Source: Theristus sp. LFF4_11 | Lineage: Eukaryota > Nematoda > Chromadorea > Monhysterida > Xyalidae | DNA length: 64,000 bases | NCBI GenBank assembly: GCA_030248135.1 | Contig: JASANC010004740.1 | Span: forward strand, 62,001 to 126,000 | Reading direction: 5' to 3' | Shown: positions 1-12,300 of the stretch, one piece after another | Layout: each line of letters opens with the position of its first letter | How positions within the stretch are numbered: the first letter of the stretch is position 1 | Position numbers and translations under genes: made by a program | Notes under the pieces: model-generated | Seen by the model: only the letters and a program-made list of their open reading frames with translations | Told to the model about the DNA's origin: nothing | The model's database searches: none

Positions 1-103
1 AAGCCCAAAAACCAATAATTTTGCCGACTTAGCTACAACAAAAAGGAATTTTTGAACACAGTCAAATTTTGGTAATTTTCTAAAGAGGCTCTGGAACAAC
101 TAT

Positions 104-1356
104 GCGGGTGAGGGGGGGGGTGTTTGCCTAATTTTAGAGGGGGGGGTCAGGTGCCTTCTCGGTGAGGGGGGGGGTGCACGGGCAGCAAATTTTCCTGAGG
201 GGGGGTGCACTGGCAGAAAAATTTCGTGAGGGGGGGGGTGCACGGGATCGCACGGGTAATACCAAATTTTTGCCTTAGAAAAACACAGAAATTCTTGTAA
301 AATACAGAATATTTTGTGCAAACAAGGTGCTTGTTTGGTCAGAAACAACAAAATCTATGCAGGGACAGACACAAACGTCAAGAAAAATGCAAAAATTACG
401 GTATTTTTGGAAAAAATTGAGATGAGATTGACCACCGTGAGGGGGGGGGGGGTGCGATCCCGTGTTTTCTCGCGGAGGGGTGTGGGGGCGAGTCTAGACG
501 TCGAGGTAAAGGGGGGAGGGGGGTACACGGGTAACTGCCCGAGCACGTGCAGGAGTTTCTGCTGAGGGGGGGGGGACTGGACCCCCCCCCCCGCACTTTC
601 GCTACTGATCCTAGGTAGCGATTTGTATACATTCTTAAAAGTGATTTTTTTGATTTTTGATCTGAGGTTGCTTGTAATGAGTCGTTGTAGGTTCCTAATC
701 CTAAACCTAATCCTAATCCTAAGCCAAGCCTTTTTGATAAGGTGAAAATGATCAATTTAGTTTTTGCATTTTTTTTCTTTCCTGTGTTATGGAGGAGGAG
801 CACCGGAACTGCAGATGCAGCTGTTTTAATAATGATGCATTACGCTAGGGAGCAGCAGTAGCGAAAGTGCGGGGGGGGGGGGGGTGGGGGGTCCCCCCCC
901 CCGCAGCCGAAAATCCTGCCCGTGCACGGGCAGATCCCCCCCCCCCCTCCCCCCTTCACCTCGACACGGGTACTAGACTCCCCCCACCCCCCCTCCGCGA
1001 GAAAACACGGGATCGCACCCCCCCTCACGGTGGTCAATCTCATCTCAATTTTTTTCCAAAAATACCGTAATTTTTGCATTTTTCTTGACGTTTATGTCTG
1101 TCCCTGCATAGATTTTGTTGTTTCTGACCAAACAAGCAACTGGTTTGCACAAAATATTCTGTATTTTACAAGAATTTCTGTGTTTTTCTAAGGCAAAAAT
1201 TTGGTATTACCCGTGCGATCCCGTGCACCCCCCCTCACGAAATTTTTCTGCCAGTGCACCCCCCTCAGGAAAATTTGCTGCCCGTGCACCCCCCCCCCTC
1301 ACCGAGAAGGCACCTGACCCCCCCCCTCTAAAATTAGGCAAACACCCCCTCACCCG
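104..1356. repeat. G/C-run-rich foldback (inverted-repeat) element
   Basis: Two arms of about 500 bp, roughly 104-612 and 851-1356, are imperfect reverse complements. The left arm has long G runs separated by short unique words (GTGCACGGGCAGCAAATTTT, GATCGCACGGGTAAT); the right arm repeats the same words in reverse order with C runs. A 240-bp spacer separates them. There is no transposase frame; every ORF here is made of G/C runs. The right arm ends about 100 bp before the VPS50 start codon, so the element forms part of that gene's upstream region. I infer a non-autonomous foldback-type mobile element. G-run lengths differ between the arms, as expected for slippage or assembly error. Confidence 0.8.
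612..845. repeat. Dispersed repeat, copy 1 (spacer of the foldback element)
   Basis: This spacer matches 37,064-37,262 over about 200 bp in the same orientation. Shared words are ATTTGTATACATTCTTAAAA, TGAGTCGTTGTAG, AAGCCAAGCCTTTTTGATAA and GAGCACCGGAACTGCAGAT. It contains a short CCTAA-rich stretch (690-722) that looks telomere-like but is too short and irregular to be telomeric. No coding potential is seen. Confidence 0.75.
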
Positions 1357-1460
1357 AGGTCCCGCTTTAGCTACTGGGTAGCAGGTGACACCGCCCCGCC
1401 CCCCTCGAAAATTTGCTTTCGCCTTCGGTACTGCCCGCCCAGGACTGAAGAAAAAGAAAA

Positions 1461-4400
1461 ATGGATGATTTACGTAACAAAGTGAAGCAGGCGTCGACTG
1501 CTGTGCACAAGCGTCTGTCAATGGGGGGCACTAGCACTACTGCAACCAATGCCGTCAGTTCTTTTTATTTTCCTCAACACGCTTTGCATGTTTTAGCCTT
1601 TATCAGATTTTTAAAAATTTTTAATTGTCATTTGTCATGTCACTGCTGGTGCTGATCACGGTTTTCCGTCGTGAACAGTGTCAACAACAATGTCAAGTCA
1701 ATTGTCAACAGTTGAAAATTATTACTACGATAGCTTTTGTTTGTAATTCCAGGGACTAAGCCCCGAGCTGCCGCCAAATTCGGATTTTTCTTCCAACGTC
1801 GCAACACACGGACAAGGCTACCAAAGTGACCAATCAAAAGTAAATTTCGGCGGTTTTGTTTGAATAAATTGTCATTGCCGTCCACATCAATTCGATCTGA
1901 CTGAAGTAAGCTAAAATACCATCCGTTTAAGGCGTGTGGGCACTTACTAGCATCTAGCCAGTAGCCACTATGTAGTTGTTCTGGGGGCCAAAATTGACCA
2001 TTTTTGTTTGAAATTCTTGAACATTTCGCTAATTTTAGGTTAATATGCGTTTATACTTGATTTTTAGCGTATTTTAAACATTATTTAGCTGTTTTCATTA
2101 CTTTTTATTGTTTTAGCTATGTATCTATCTAATTTCAAAATGTTGGCCATGGCGGCACTCACCATAAACCGATTAGCATCCGGCACCCCCCCAAATTTGG
2201 CACCCTCCCCACTGGTAGGTAGGTACCCCCCTACCTAAACATGTCTGTCATCTTCGGTACTTATTCCTACACATCTATTAAGTGATTGATGACCCAAACT
2301 TTCACCGTCAAACAACAAACAAATGTTCAAACATCCAGAACATCATGAATCGGAGAGCAGCCTCCAAACTCGATCCAAATCGCGAAGAAAATTTATTCGC
2401 TAGCATCGGTTCTGTTTATTACAACGACGATCCAAAGTTTGATGCAGCACTTTACGAGCTACAAGTTTGAAATGATCGAACTATTGTTTTCTTGTTTGCT
2501 CAAATTGTTTTTATGAATGTTCACGTCAACTTCAATGAATCGTGTTTTTCACAGAAGATTCTTTGATTTCTCTTACAGAAACTTCCGACTGTTCTGGACG
2601 CAGCGCAGATCAACAAAGACAGAAAATACAAAAAGGATCAGCTCTCAGTGGTTGGTGTTCTCGTTTCTCAACCTGATGTCTGAGTCTGATACGTATTATC
2701 CCCATGAGTCTTTTTGTCATGTTTGGAACGTGAAAATAGTACGCGTCGTTTTTAGGTCAACAAAAAAGTATCTGCGTTGATCATGAAGAATCACCCGTCG
2801 TACTCGGCTGAACTGACAAAAGTGACTGCGCTGCAGACATCGCTCACAGAGGCGTGGCACGTCTGCAAGCTCGCTCGCGTGTACGCTTTTTCTTTTTTTT
2901 CGTCTCACTGCCCATCGGCCTGTTCATGGCAGAAAAATCTGCCCTATCTTCCTACATTTTTTTTATATTTCGCGAAGACGTCCCTATCTTCCTACATCCG
3001 CAGGGCAGCGAACGGAAGGCTTGGTGAAAGCGAGTGTAGTTATTAGAGTAGAGAGCTACACTGGCGGCAACATTTGGAGAACAATCGGTTTGCAAAATGG
3101 TGTTTGTATGCTTTGTTTTGCTGAACATGTGTTTCTGAGCGTAATTCATCTGGAAACCGTAACTCTGAGTAACTCAAACACACAAAAACGTAACAAAGGA
3201 CTTTATGCCATGAACGCGAAGAAGTGCAGCGGTCTTTTGAACCATGCACTGTTGAATGTTCGTGATGTGCCGTTGCTTTCAGCCACCTGCGCACAGCACA
3301 CGCACAAGTGAGTGGCAGCGCGTTGACGTTGCTTGCCTATCACCGCAAAATGCTCTGTCTGCGGAGGCTCTACGTGGCGTTGAAAACTGTGAAAACGCTT
3401 CATGAAACCGAGCACAGACTGCGCGAGTTGCTCGAGGTGTTCATTCTTGTCATATTCCTGAGCGCCAACAGTTTCACAGTGTTTATATTGTTTCAGGAAG
3501 GCAACTACACTGGCGCAATACAGCTGTGCATGGAATGCCAGTTGGCTGCACAGACGTACAGTCAGTTTGTTTGTATTGGGTATGTTCGTGTGCGCAGTTT
3601 GGCCATTTGCTTCGACATTGCCATTCCATTCAACCAATAAGAATCACTATTGAACGCGAACAAATTTTTCCACTCACATTATCAATGTTTCTCAAAATGT
3701 AATGACTTTCTTCAACAACGCAGTCAGCTAACGTGCAAACTGTCGACCACATTGGACTGCATTGAGCAGCAGCTTGATTCCGCGTTAACGAGCATTATCG
3801 TGCGTTTCGACGCTGACCACTATGCGCGTTTACTGAATGCGTATGCGATGCTGAATAAATCAGAGGTGCAAGCAGCCCCAAAATTACGTGGCAACTGAGC
3901 CACTGACAGTCAAGCTGATTTGTGACGTTGTAAAGCAAGCACAGTTTGCAGGTGGTCGCCGGTCGGTTGCTGACGTGCGTCGCCACCGCTGTGCACAACT
4001 GCGCCAGAAATGTCGTTCAAGTCGGTGATGTTTTGTGCAATGTTTTCACTTCTTTCAAGAAGTTTCTCAAGAATCACTAATTTTTTAAGTGACTGAAACT
4101 TCCAAACTTTGCAGGCGCACGGATCAGCTGCAGTTGATTCGTGCACTCTAGAAAGCGTGCAAAGTGCCGCTGATGTGCGTGAGAGCGTAAACGCAGTGGT
4201 TTATCTAGATCTGTGTCAGGTCGGTGTGTTTCGCAGTGCCTCCATGAGCCTGCTGTGAATGTTGCGCGTGTTGCAGCGTGTCGCACACGAGCAACTGTGC
4301 CATTGTGTACGGGCGCTGCTGCGAGCACTCTGGTGCATCCTCTACAGTTATCAGTGTTGCCTTCGGTATCACATTCACCACGAGGAATCGTTCACTGGTA

Positions 4401-7400
4401 CGCGTCTTCTCACATTCATCATGTAACGCAACAGTTCAGCAGACTGCAGAGTTTCTTCTTTCAAAGTTCAGTATCAGTGGTGGTGTGCTCTGGTTGCTGA
4501 TGTGGCACTGCGTTGGCGCTGCTTTGCAGGCATTGCCGTGCAGCGAACAGTGTCGACCAAGTCGGCGTCGTGCGAAGTGACTGCTGCTGGCAGCGAGTGC
4601 ATTGCGTGTGATCACAGCGAGCGTCTGCCGCCCACCGATCAGCCGTCGTATTTGCGGCGGCTGCTCGAGCGGGGTCTCGCACGCGTGTGGCAGGATGCCG
4701 TGCAGAAAGTCACGCCAATCTGTTGATTTTGGGCTTCATTCACGCGTCATGTGTTCAAAAGCATATCATTGATTTCTTTTAAGGTTGACACTCTGCTGCA
4801 ATGCGTTGAGTTTGTCGACTTGAAATTTGATTCATTTATGGAACTCGTTCAGTTGACTAACAGGTATAGTTGGTCGGCTTTTATTTGGTTTTGATTTTTC
4901 GATAGCTGGTTATTTCGGTGGTGAAGTTGGTGCCGAGCGACAAATGCCATGCAGGTTCATTTCTATCGGGCGTAGAAGTTTCCTGTCGGAGTCCGTGTCA
5001 CTGGAGGATACGATTTGCGAGCATTCAACGGCCTATTTCAAACGTTATCACCGCCAAAGAATGGAGGAACTAAAAGCATACCTTGAGTCAGAGTCCTGGC
5101 AACTGTGTCCCGTGCAACGTCACTTTGACGTGTGGAAGTTGCAGGTGAGATGGGCGATTTCTTGAGTGCGGGCAAACGGCTGAAGTTAGTGTAGCAGAGG
5201 CGTCAATTTGCAACCTGCCTATTTCCACCCACACTCTTTGTTTTGTCCTTTCAGGAATTCAGCGCCTTCTCAAAGTGTGCCCATCAATCTGCAGCGTCAG
5301 CGCGTGCTTACGGCAATGGTGACACTGCAACACTTGCAGCAAGCTCGCCATCTGAGTTGCACGAAAGCCACAGTGGCTCGCAATTGTGCGATTTAGCAGA
5401 TTTCGAGTCGAACAGTCATAAGCGATATTTTCTGATTGAAGCTGATTCGGACAATCCGTTTGAGCGCGAGATGCACGGAGCAGACGCCCGCAGCAGTCAG
5501 ACACAGTCGCACAGCACTTCGGTTGGTTGGATGGGCATGGTGATGTCAACCGGTGCATTGCTGTGAATGTCAACAATTCACTGGTGATTGGTGATGTTGC
5601 CGTTTTGTGTGCAGCCGAGCGCGAATGGGCCGTCGGGCAGCAGCAGGCAGCATGCGCACGAGGACACGGATGACGACAACGAGGATGACCAACTGAAACT
5701 GGACTATGTTGATAATGGCTGTGACAGGCAGAGGTCGGGCGCCGCATCAACGACTCCATGTTGAAACGTGCTTTCTGTGCTGTGTCGCTGCTGGCTTATT
5801 TATTGAAACGGGTCTCATTCAAATCTTCAGAAGCCCGCCGAGCGTCCAGCACAGCGGTTTGACCAGTAACGCCAGCAAAGGCCTGCAGTGTAAGGAGCTT
5901 GCAAAAATGTCGCCAATCTTGTGCAATACCGCCGTGAACGTCCTTCGTCTGATCGGTACATCACCGTAATTTGGCGAAATAATAAAATTATGAGAATAAA
6001 AAGTGCCGTGTTTTTGTTTTTGACCAATACAAACGTGCTGTTGTGCAGGTCGCTACATGCACATCATGACCGTGTTGCCGAGTTGCTCGTTTGAAGTGTG
6101 CACTTCTTTGGTACATCTGTTCGATCTGTACTTCTATTCGGTTGGTTTCTTCTTGTTAGTTCTCAGCATCTATCATTTCTCACGTTCTATGGTGTTGTTC
6201 GCAGGTGTGCGCGTGCTTCGCCAGTGACGTCACGTCGCATGGCGTGCAGTTGTACAGCACACGGTTGGCCGACACTCTCAGGAGGATTGAGAACACGTCA
6301 ATGGTGGCACAGTTGTTGGCGGGCGACACCGTGGTCAGTTGCATTGAATAATCATACTAAACTGGATTGTGTTGTTCTGCGAATTAGATAGTGCACAAGT
6401 TTTGTACTCAAGTGGTTCAAGAGGGGCACACCACTGATGTGGCCACCACCCCACTTCTGCACATGGTTGTTGACCAGACTGAAATGCAGAGAACTATCGT
6501 ACAACTTGGTTGATTGGCATGTTTTTTTTTGATTTGCGCACTCGATTTGCAGTGGTTCATACTAGTGTGTTCATTCTGTGTGGCCTGTTCCTATTGTTGT
6601 CAGGCGTCATCGTCGTGCGTCCTTGGAGCGCAGTTGTCGTGCACCGTTGATCGTGACTCGCCGACTGATTTGTTTGCGTTGGCCGAGCGGGTCGTCGCCG
6701 CCGAGTCGTTGTGCGTTGTCTGTCTCGTTTGGCATTGCTTCGTTGTGCTGCCGTTTTAGAGAGCAACAAGTGCACGAATTTTACAATTTGTGACAGACTG
6801 TTTGTTGCGGGCCAACTCCAACAGCGATCGATGAGCGCGTTGCTTGAGCGGCTGTTGCCGGCCGAGAAGCGACCATTCCTGCAGCAGTTTTATTCGCAGG
6901 TGACAGTTTTATTGAACGGCTCCAATCAGAAATACAATCTTGAAAGTACAGTGACGTTTGCAGACGATCGCAGCAACGAGTGACGTGCGTCGTTGTGTGT
7001 ACGGCAGTGTCGCGAGCAGAGGCGTCGACTTTGCGCAGTTGCTGTCCGCTGTGGCACAGGCACACTGGGACATCACGGAGCTCATGTCGCAGCACAACGC
7101 CTACATCGATCAGCTGGTGACGGTCGGTGCAGTGCACAGTGCCATGAAAGCATCAACGCAGTCCACTGTGCACTCGTAAATCACCACTCGTTTGTAGGAT
7201 CTGGCCAGTTTCAGTGGCCGCCTGGCTGCGGTGCACGAGACACGAATGTGCATTCCACTGGAAGTGTACAACGAACTGTGGGACACACTGATTCACTGCT
7301 GCAATCGGGTGCTCGTGGAAGGGTACGCATGTAGCACATTGATAGCTCAATACATACAAGCACGCTTTCAATGTTCACAATGTGATCGATAATGGGTAAT

Positions 7401-7864
7401 CTGATGCATAATCAACGTTGGTACCGATTGAGGTCGAATTCAAAGTCAGCATTCGCCTTGTTGACACTTTTGCAGCTACGCGACGCCGGGGCGCCGTTGC
7501 ACGAACGAAGGCCGTGCACTGATGCAACTCGACTTTCAACATTTCATCCGTAAATTGGAGACCCTCACCGAGCTGAAACCGATCCCGCACTGTGAACTGG
7601 TGGAGAATTACGTCAAAGCGTTCTATCTGCCCGAAAGTGCCATTGAGCAATGGATACAGCAGCACAGGGTGCGTCGGTGGTGCGGTTGCTGATTGATGTT
7701 GTGCAAATGATGGCTGGTAAATTCGAAAAATGCATTTGCAGCACGTCTACACGACGAAGCAGTTGACAACGCTGTTAAATGTTTCGTCGCACATTTCGAA
7801 AAAAACGCGTGATTATTTGACGCGCAAAATCACGGAAAATCATGGCAGCCACTTGCTTGGATAG
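1461..7864 (+). CDS. VPS50: Syndetin / VPS50 (CCDC132), subunit of the EARP complex
   Basis: VPS50 replaces VPS54 in the GARP-like EARP tethering complex, which recycles endocytosed cargo and acts in dense-core vesicle maturation. The 26 exons join in phase into about 1,096 residues (human about 964): 1461-1553, 1753-1839, 2339-2464, 2579-2650, 2756-2880, 3283-3436, 3497-3579, 3724-3865, 3952-4020, 4115-4219, 4277-4397, 4530-4708, 4784-4863, 4955-5144, 5255-5539, 5615-5733, 5831-5955, 6049-6140, 6205-6333, 6388-6498, 6604-6710, 6797-6899, 6964-7116, 7198-7322, 7476-7668, 7742-7864. Family signatures include [94 protein letters not shown] and [11 protein letters not shown]. The ATG at 1461 is the first in-frame start; exons 1-2 are poorly conserved, so the extreme N-terminus is the least certain part. 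Introns are mostly 50-200 bp, unlike the long introns of the next large gene. Exons 2, 9, 10 and 20 rest on weaker similarity plus phase agreement. Confidence 0.95.
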
Positions 7865-8864
7865 ACATGGGAAAAAATCGCTCACCAAGAATGACATGTT
7901 TCATGTTGCATCAACCTGTACCAAGAATGACTGTACCCGCATCGCTGTCTCAGCCCCACTCAACAACGTTTCAAAAATGTCCTCAACGTTTCAAAATGTA
8001 CTTCGCGACTGGATGGACAACTTCTCCAAACGTTTTTATTTTAATTCAAAATGATATATTTTACATGTCTGATAAACAGTCGCCATTTTAAAACCTATCT
8101 TACGTTCGTTTGCTGTTGTCAACCGAGGCTTTTGCTTTCAATGTTAGTGGTTTCTGGGCATACTTTTTTCATGTTGTTGGAACCTCGGACTTGAACTGTA
8201 CGGTTTACTTGACTGTGATTTCTTCAACTTCTTCTTCAATCATCTTCATTCTGTTGGGGAATTTATTTGTTGTTGACAATTTTTCGGAACCAGGTTGTGC
8301 TCAAAACAGTTCCAAATTGAATAAAAACAAATTTTTACGTGTTTTATGTTTTTTTTTGTTTTTGTCTGTTATTCGTTTTTTTATCGCGGTTAAAACAATT
8401 GCCGCTAGTTCATTGTTTTGCTTTATTTTATTTTGGTTTTTTTAAATTACGAATCACGTGACACAAACGAAATCGATACACAACAGTCGAATGGAACGAT
8501 TGGTGAATGAAGCAACATTTTCAAGGTATTTCACAAAAAGGTTATGTTTTGTGACTCAAACATACACATATCACAGGAACTTATGCGAAAGTTTTGCCAG
8601 ATTGGTTTTGAAAATCAAAACGATCTTGCAAGGACGGTTTTGTTACTTGAGTAAAAGAATGATTTGTCACAAAAGAAGACGTGGGAGAGTAAACAAAATA
8701 TTGCTTTCAGAATTTCTACAAAAAACAAAAAATCGATTTTCCAAAACTGAATAACCACATGTTTTTCAGCGTGGGATGGAGACGCCGCGGAATACGAATG
8801 TGGGCGGGCGGACTGGGCATTCGGTCGTTGGAGTCAGAAGCTTTGCTAATTTTGGCAGAAATCG
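7865..8864. other. Intergenic region
   Basis: This is AT-rich DNA between VPS50 and the next small gene. Open frames such as 8,458-8,754 (+) have biased, low-complexity composition and no recognisable domain. A run of short similar phrases at 7,870-8,010 (CAAGAATGACATG, CAAGAATGACTG, CAACGTTTCAAAATG) suggests local duplication. I see no gene. Confidence 0.5.
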
Positions 8865-9386
8865 ATGGGAGGCATCTTTCAAATTCTTCAGCAAAGCGCA
8901 ATGTTTCAGGCGTCCTTGAGGTATGCTTTGTTTTATTGTTTGCTGTTCATTCATTTTCTTGAATCTTGTGAATCTTCAGACATTCTTATTTATCGGCAAC
9001 TTGTTTTATGTTTTGAGTCGCAGAAGCAGCGATGAAAAAGTGAGTGACGCGATCAAGAGGCAGCCGGTGGAGGCAAGCGAGCTGGGTGGAGCACCTGGAA
9101 TGAACGGACGTGGCTTGCGTTCGGTTGGCTTGATTGGAATTATTGAACAATTTAAAACCGAATTGAATTCGTGTTTTGATGAGAATCTTTTTGTGAGACA
9201 AGTTACGTAAGTTTTTGACTTTCTAACCAACATGGTTCAATTCGGTTTTCTCAAATTTTACGAAACGATGAATGAACACAACATTGCTGCAGAAATCAAA
9301 GCTCGCCAAGGATCATTGCTCAAAGAATGCTAGCAATCGTAATTATGGCACACCAACGCAAAAAACTTCTATGCACTAAAATGTGA
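8865..9386 (+). CDS. Small unrecognised protein (about 110 aa), three exons
   Basis: Exons 8865-8920, 9024-9206 and 9293-9386 join with matching phases and good splice sites (GAG|GTATGC, CGCAG|A, AC|GTAAGT, GCTGCAG|A) into a 110-residue protein. It starts MGGIFQILQQSAMFQ and contains RSVGLIGIIEQFKTEL. No signal peptide, membrane span or domain is recognised; the middle looks helical, and the C-terminus is basic (HQRKKLL). It lies just downstream of VPS50 on the same strand, and its stop codon overlaps the end of the opposite-strand Ig gene by a few bases (9,369-9,386). An upstream exon could exist: the frame stays open a few codons before this ATG, after a TTTGGCAG that could be an acceptor. 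The gene model is inferred from phase consistency only. Confidence 0.45.
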
Positions 9387-12300
9387 TACGAAGCCCCTAT
9401 TTTTTGACGAGCAACAATCAGAAAAACCCGAATGGACCGAAAATGTAAAGACGCTGACACGGACTGCATGTTTTTGAAGCCAAAAGCAACACTGAAACTG
9501 GCTGTTTTTACCGCTGGCAGCGGCCTCTTTACTGATCGTGCTGACCGCCCTGGCCCGTTTCTTCAGTTGCTGCACTTGCTCGGCCGCTAGTAAAGTTGTT
9601 CAGAGGTTTTCAAAAAACTGAGTTTCAATCGAACGGCTTTCACAAAGCACGATTGATTCATTATTTCTCGGCGCGTGCTCTGTGAATCTCAAAACGTATC
9701 TGCATTTACCGTTGACATTGATGAGCATCTCCTTGGCAGGTGCGTTGTCCGGCTTGCACGTGTAAACGCCACGGTCCGACGGCTGTGCTTTCTTCACCCG
9801 CAGTTTGTGCTGCACGCGCCCGCCGGTCTGATTTTGCGACGACAGGTACTCTGAAGATGGCTGGCTTTGCTTGTTTTCTGCTAACTAAGAAGTATGCTCG
9901 AACAGGTTTTGCATGCAATTACCTGATTGGCTGCATTCAATCTCAGTCGTTGATTGGACATAACGTCTTAGGAGGGCAGTACGAATTTAGCATATGGTCG
10001 GTTCAGGGGTAAAATTCAGTATTTCGAGTTTTAGTGCTCAAACCAAGCTACTAGGGGAGTGATGCATGATGCCCTGCCAGAGTTCTCATACACGCTGTAA
10101 TATGTCAACTGTCAGCATTTTGTCAGCAGTCAAATATGTCAACGTTGCAAAGATGAAAGGGGATTTTCGAGATCGCCGATCTCATTGGTTTGTATGTGTG
10201 CCCCATCCCAGGCACGTTGATATACAACTAAAAATTCATGAGAAAACAACAGTCAGATGAAAGGGTATCTGACTGAACATGCTGAATACAATAGAGTGTA
10301 GTTTGCAAGGGGTCGTCTGAATGTGGACAGCTGTTAGAGCGGCCGTCTTATTTATCTTATTTAGTGCTGCACCAAGTGAGTGTCTGAATTGGCAACTGAC
10401 TTCTGTCGTCGTTGGTGGCGAGCGGTTCGCCATCCCTGAGCCATTCCACGTCGTGCACCTGCGTGAATCCCTTGTTGTCCGCGTCTTCGTTGATCTGCAC
10501 CAGGCACGTGAGCACAATATCGTTGCCCTCGATCACTTGCTCTGCCTCGGCGTGCATCGTGTTCACGTTTCCTTAAGCAGTCAACAAAAATATGCAAAAT
10601 TGGTTATTTTTTGGTTTCTTTCTAGTTAGTGTGGCGGTAACAAAAAACCGGTGGTGGAACCGATGTTGCTATTTGATTTGCGATGCGGTTAAAACTCAAA
10701 CCCTTTTCATCGTTCTTTTTCAGACCCTCCTTTCTAGTTATTTAAATTTTCAATTCAAAATCTGAAACGGTGGCGTGTGCACTGAGTTTCACATTACTGT
10801 CGTGCGCGTTCGTGTTTATCTTGCTCTCTCTCTCTCTCTTCTCTTCTGCCTGTTTGGCTCTGTAGCACCCTCCAAAGCCAAATATTAGTGCCGAACGCGT
10901 TTTAATAATAGCGAAATAAGTAAGTATAGCGCATAATAAGAATGACTGTTCCGAAAGAAAAACTCCAAAGAGTATTACAAGGCTGATACAGTCCACTGCA
11001 GGCGTTTGCATTGACAGTTCAGAGAAATACCTTCGGGAATAAACATCCACTGCACGTACCAATGCAACTGGTTGGTGTTAGTGAGTTGAAGTAGCACTGT
11101 GAAGCTTTTCGATCTATTATAGGAAATGGGCATTTTCTGCCTTGGGACTGCAAGTTCATGGCCGTCGGAACGGACCATACTATTTAGTTTTAGTATAATA
11201 ACGGTTCCGAAGCTCATACTCATCGGATATACTGTAATTCTACTGTGATACAAAGATTTTTCATTAAAAGTTGCAGCAGTGTCATTAAAGGATGCGTTTT
11301 CTTCAAAATTGGGTTTGTAAGTACGTTGAAAATGTGCCAAAGTTGGTCATAGTTGTGTGAAAGGGAAAACCACCAATTCAGTCAAAACGGAGGATTGTGT
11401 GTAGTTTCATGTTTGAACATACCCTGAATTTTATTTTCAGTAGTTGATCTAAATTCTTAAAAATCTGAAGAAATACGTACGCCAAATTAACACGTGTTTC
11501 GTTCTCGTGTTTAGAATCCGTCCACTTGATTGACTACTGAGTGGATCTGTAAGTCGGCAACAAAATATTCGTATCTCGTTTCGTGTTTGCAGCTATTTCG
11601 TTATGCCAAATAATTTTCAATTTACTCCAAATTCCAGCTATCCTAAAATCTCAATTTAGGGTGGAAATGGGTTCAGCTTCCGGTTCCCCAACGCCCTCAC
11701 ATTTTTATATGTTATTGCATCGACGCAGTGTGAGAGTGGATCAGTTTTGGCAAACTAGATTTACCATGATAATTAGCGTTTTGTCATTACCAACACGTTA
11801 TCGAATTTCACGATACACCCATCAGGGGCCTTGGACATGTGTTTTTCCTCAGTTTCCCATGGCACAAGTATGTACACTGTAATTCATTTCAGAAATGTAC
11901 CGTGTCTGTCTGAGATCACAGAATTACATTACAGATGATCATTGTTTGTTGAAGAGGTTTAGTTGGTCAATGTTTGTCAGTCGTCAGACAATCAAGCTTT
12001 AGCTGATGCAAAAAAACAACACAAAACGTACTATAGCCAAACTCTGTTGATAACGGTGATCTAATTGTAGTTGTTTCTACTGAAAATTCAATAAGTGCAC
12101 CATCACAAAAAAATTGTTTGAACAAACAATTTTAAAATCATTTAAACATGAAATTTTAGTGGGCTCAAAAACTTTGCAAACGTTTTGTTTTTGCTGTACC
12201 GCGAAGCCCAAACGACTTCAAAATCACGATCATAGCAACCAATATGAAAAATGAAGGACCCTACCACAAAATGTTATTGACGAAAAAGTGAAACTAAAAG

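Noticed and set aside
690..722. CCTAA-type telomere-like repeat
   Set aside because: Only a few irregular units, inside a dispersed repeat that recurs at 37,130 in fewer copies; not a telomere.
9430..9600. Plus-strand hydrophobic frame (WLFLPLAAASLLIVLTALA) resembling a membrane span
   Set aside because: A stop directly precedes it and no acceptor exists; the minus-strand frame is continuous in phase with the Ig exons, so the hydrophobicity is an antisense effect of Lys/Arg/Glu codons.
10975..11340. 121-residue minus-strand ORF in the Ig-gene intron
   Set aside because: No Ig motif or splice-site support, and the flanking exons already join in phase.
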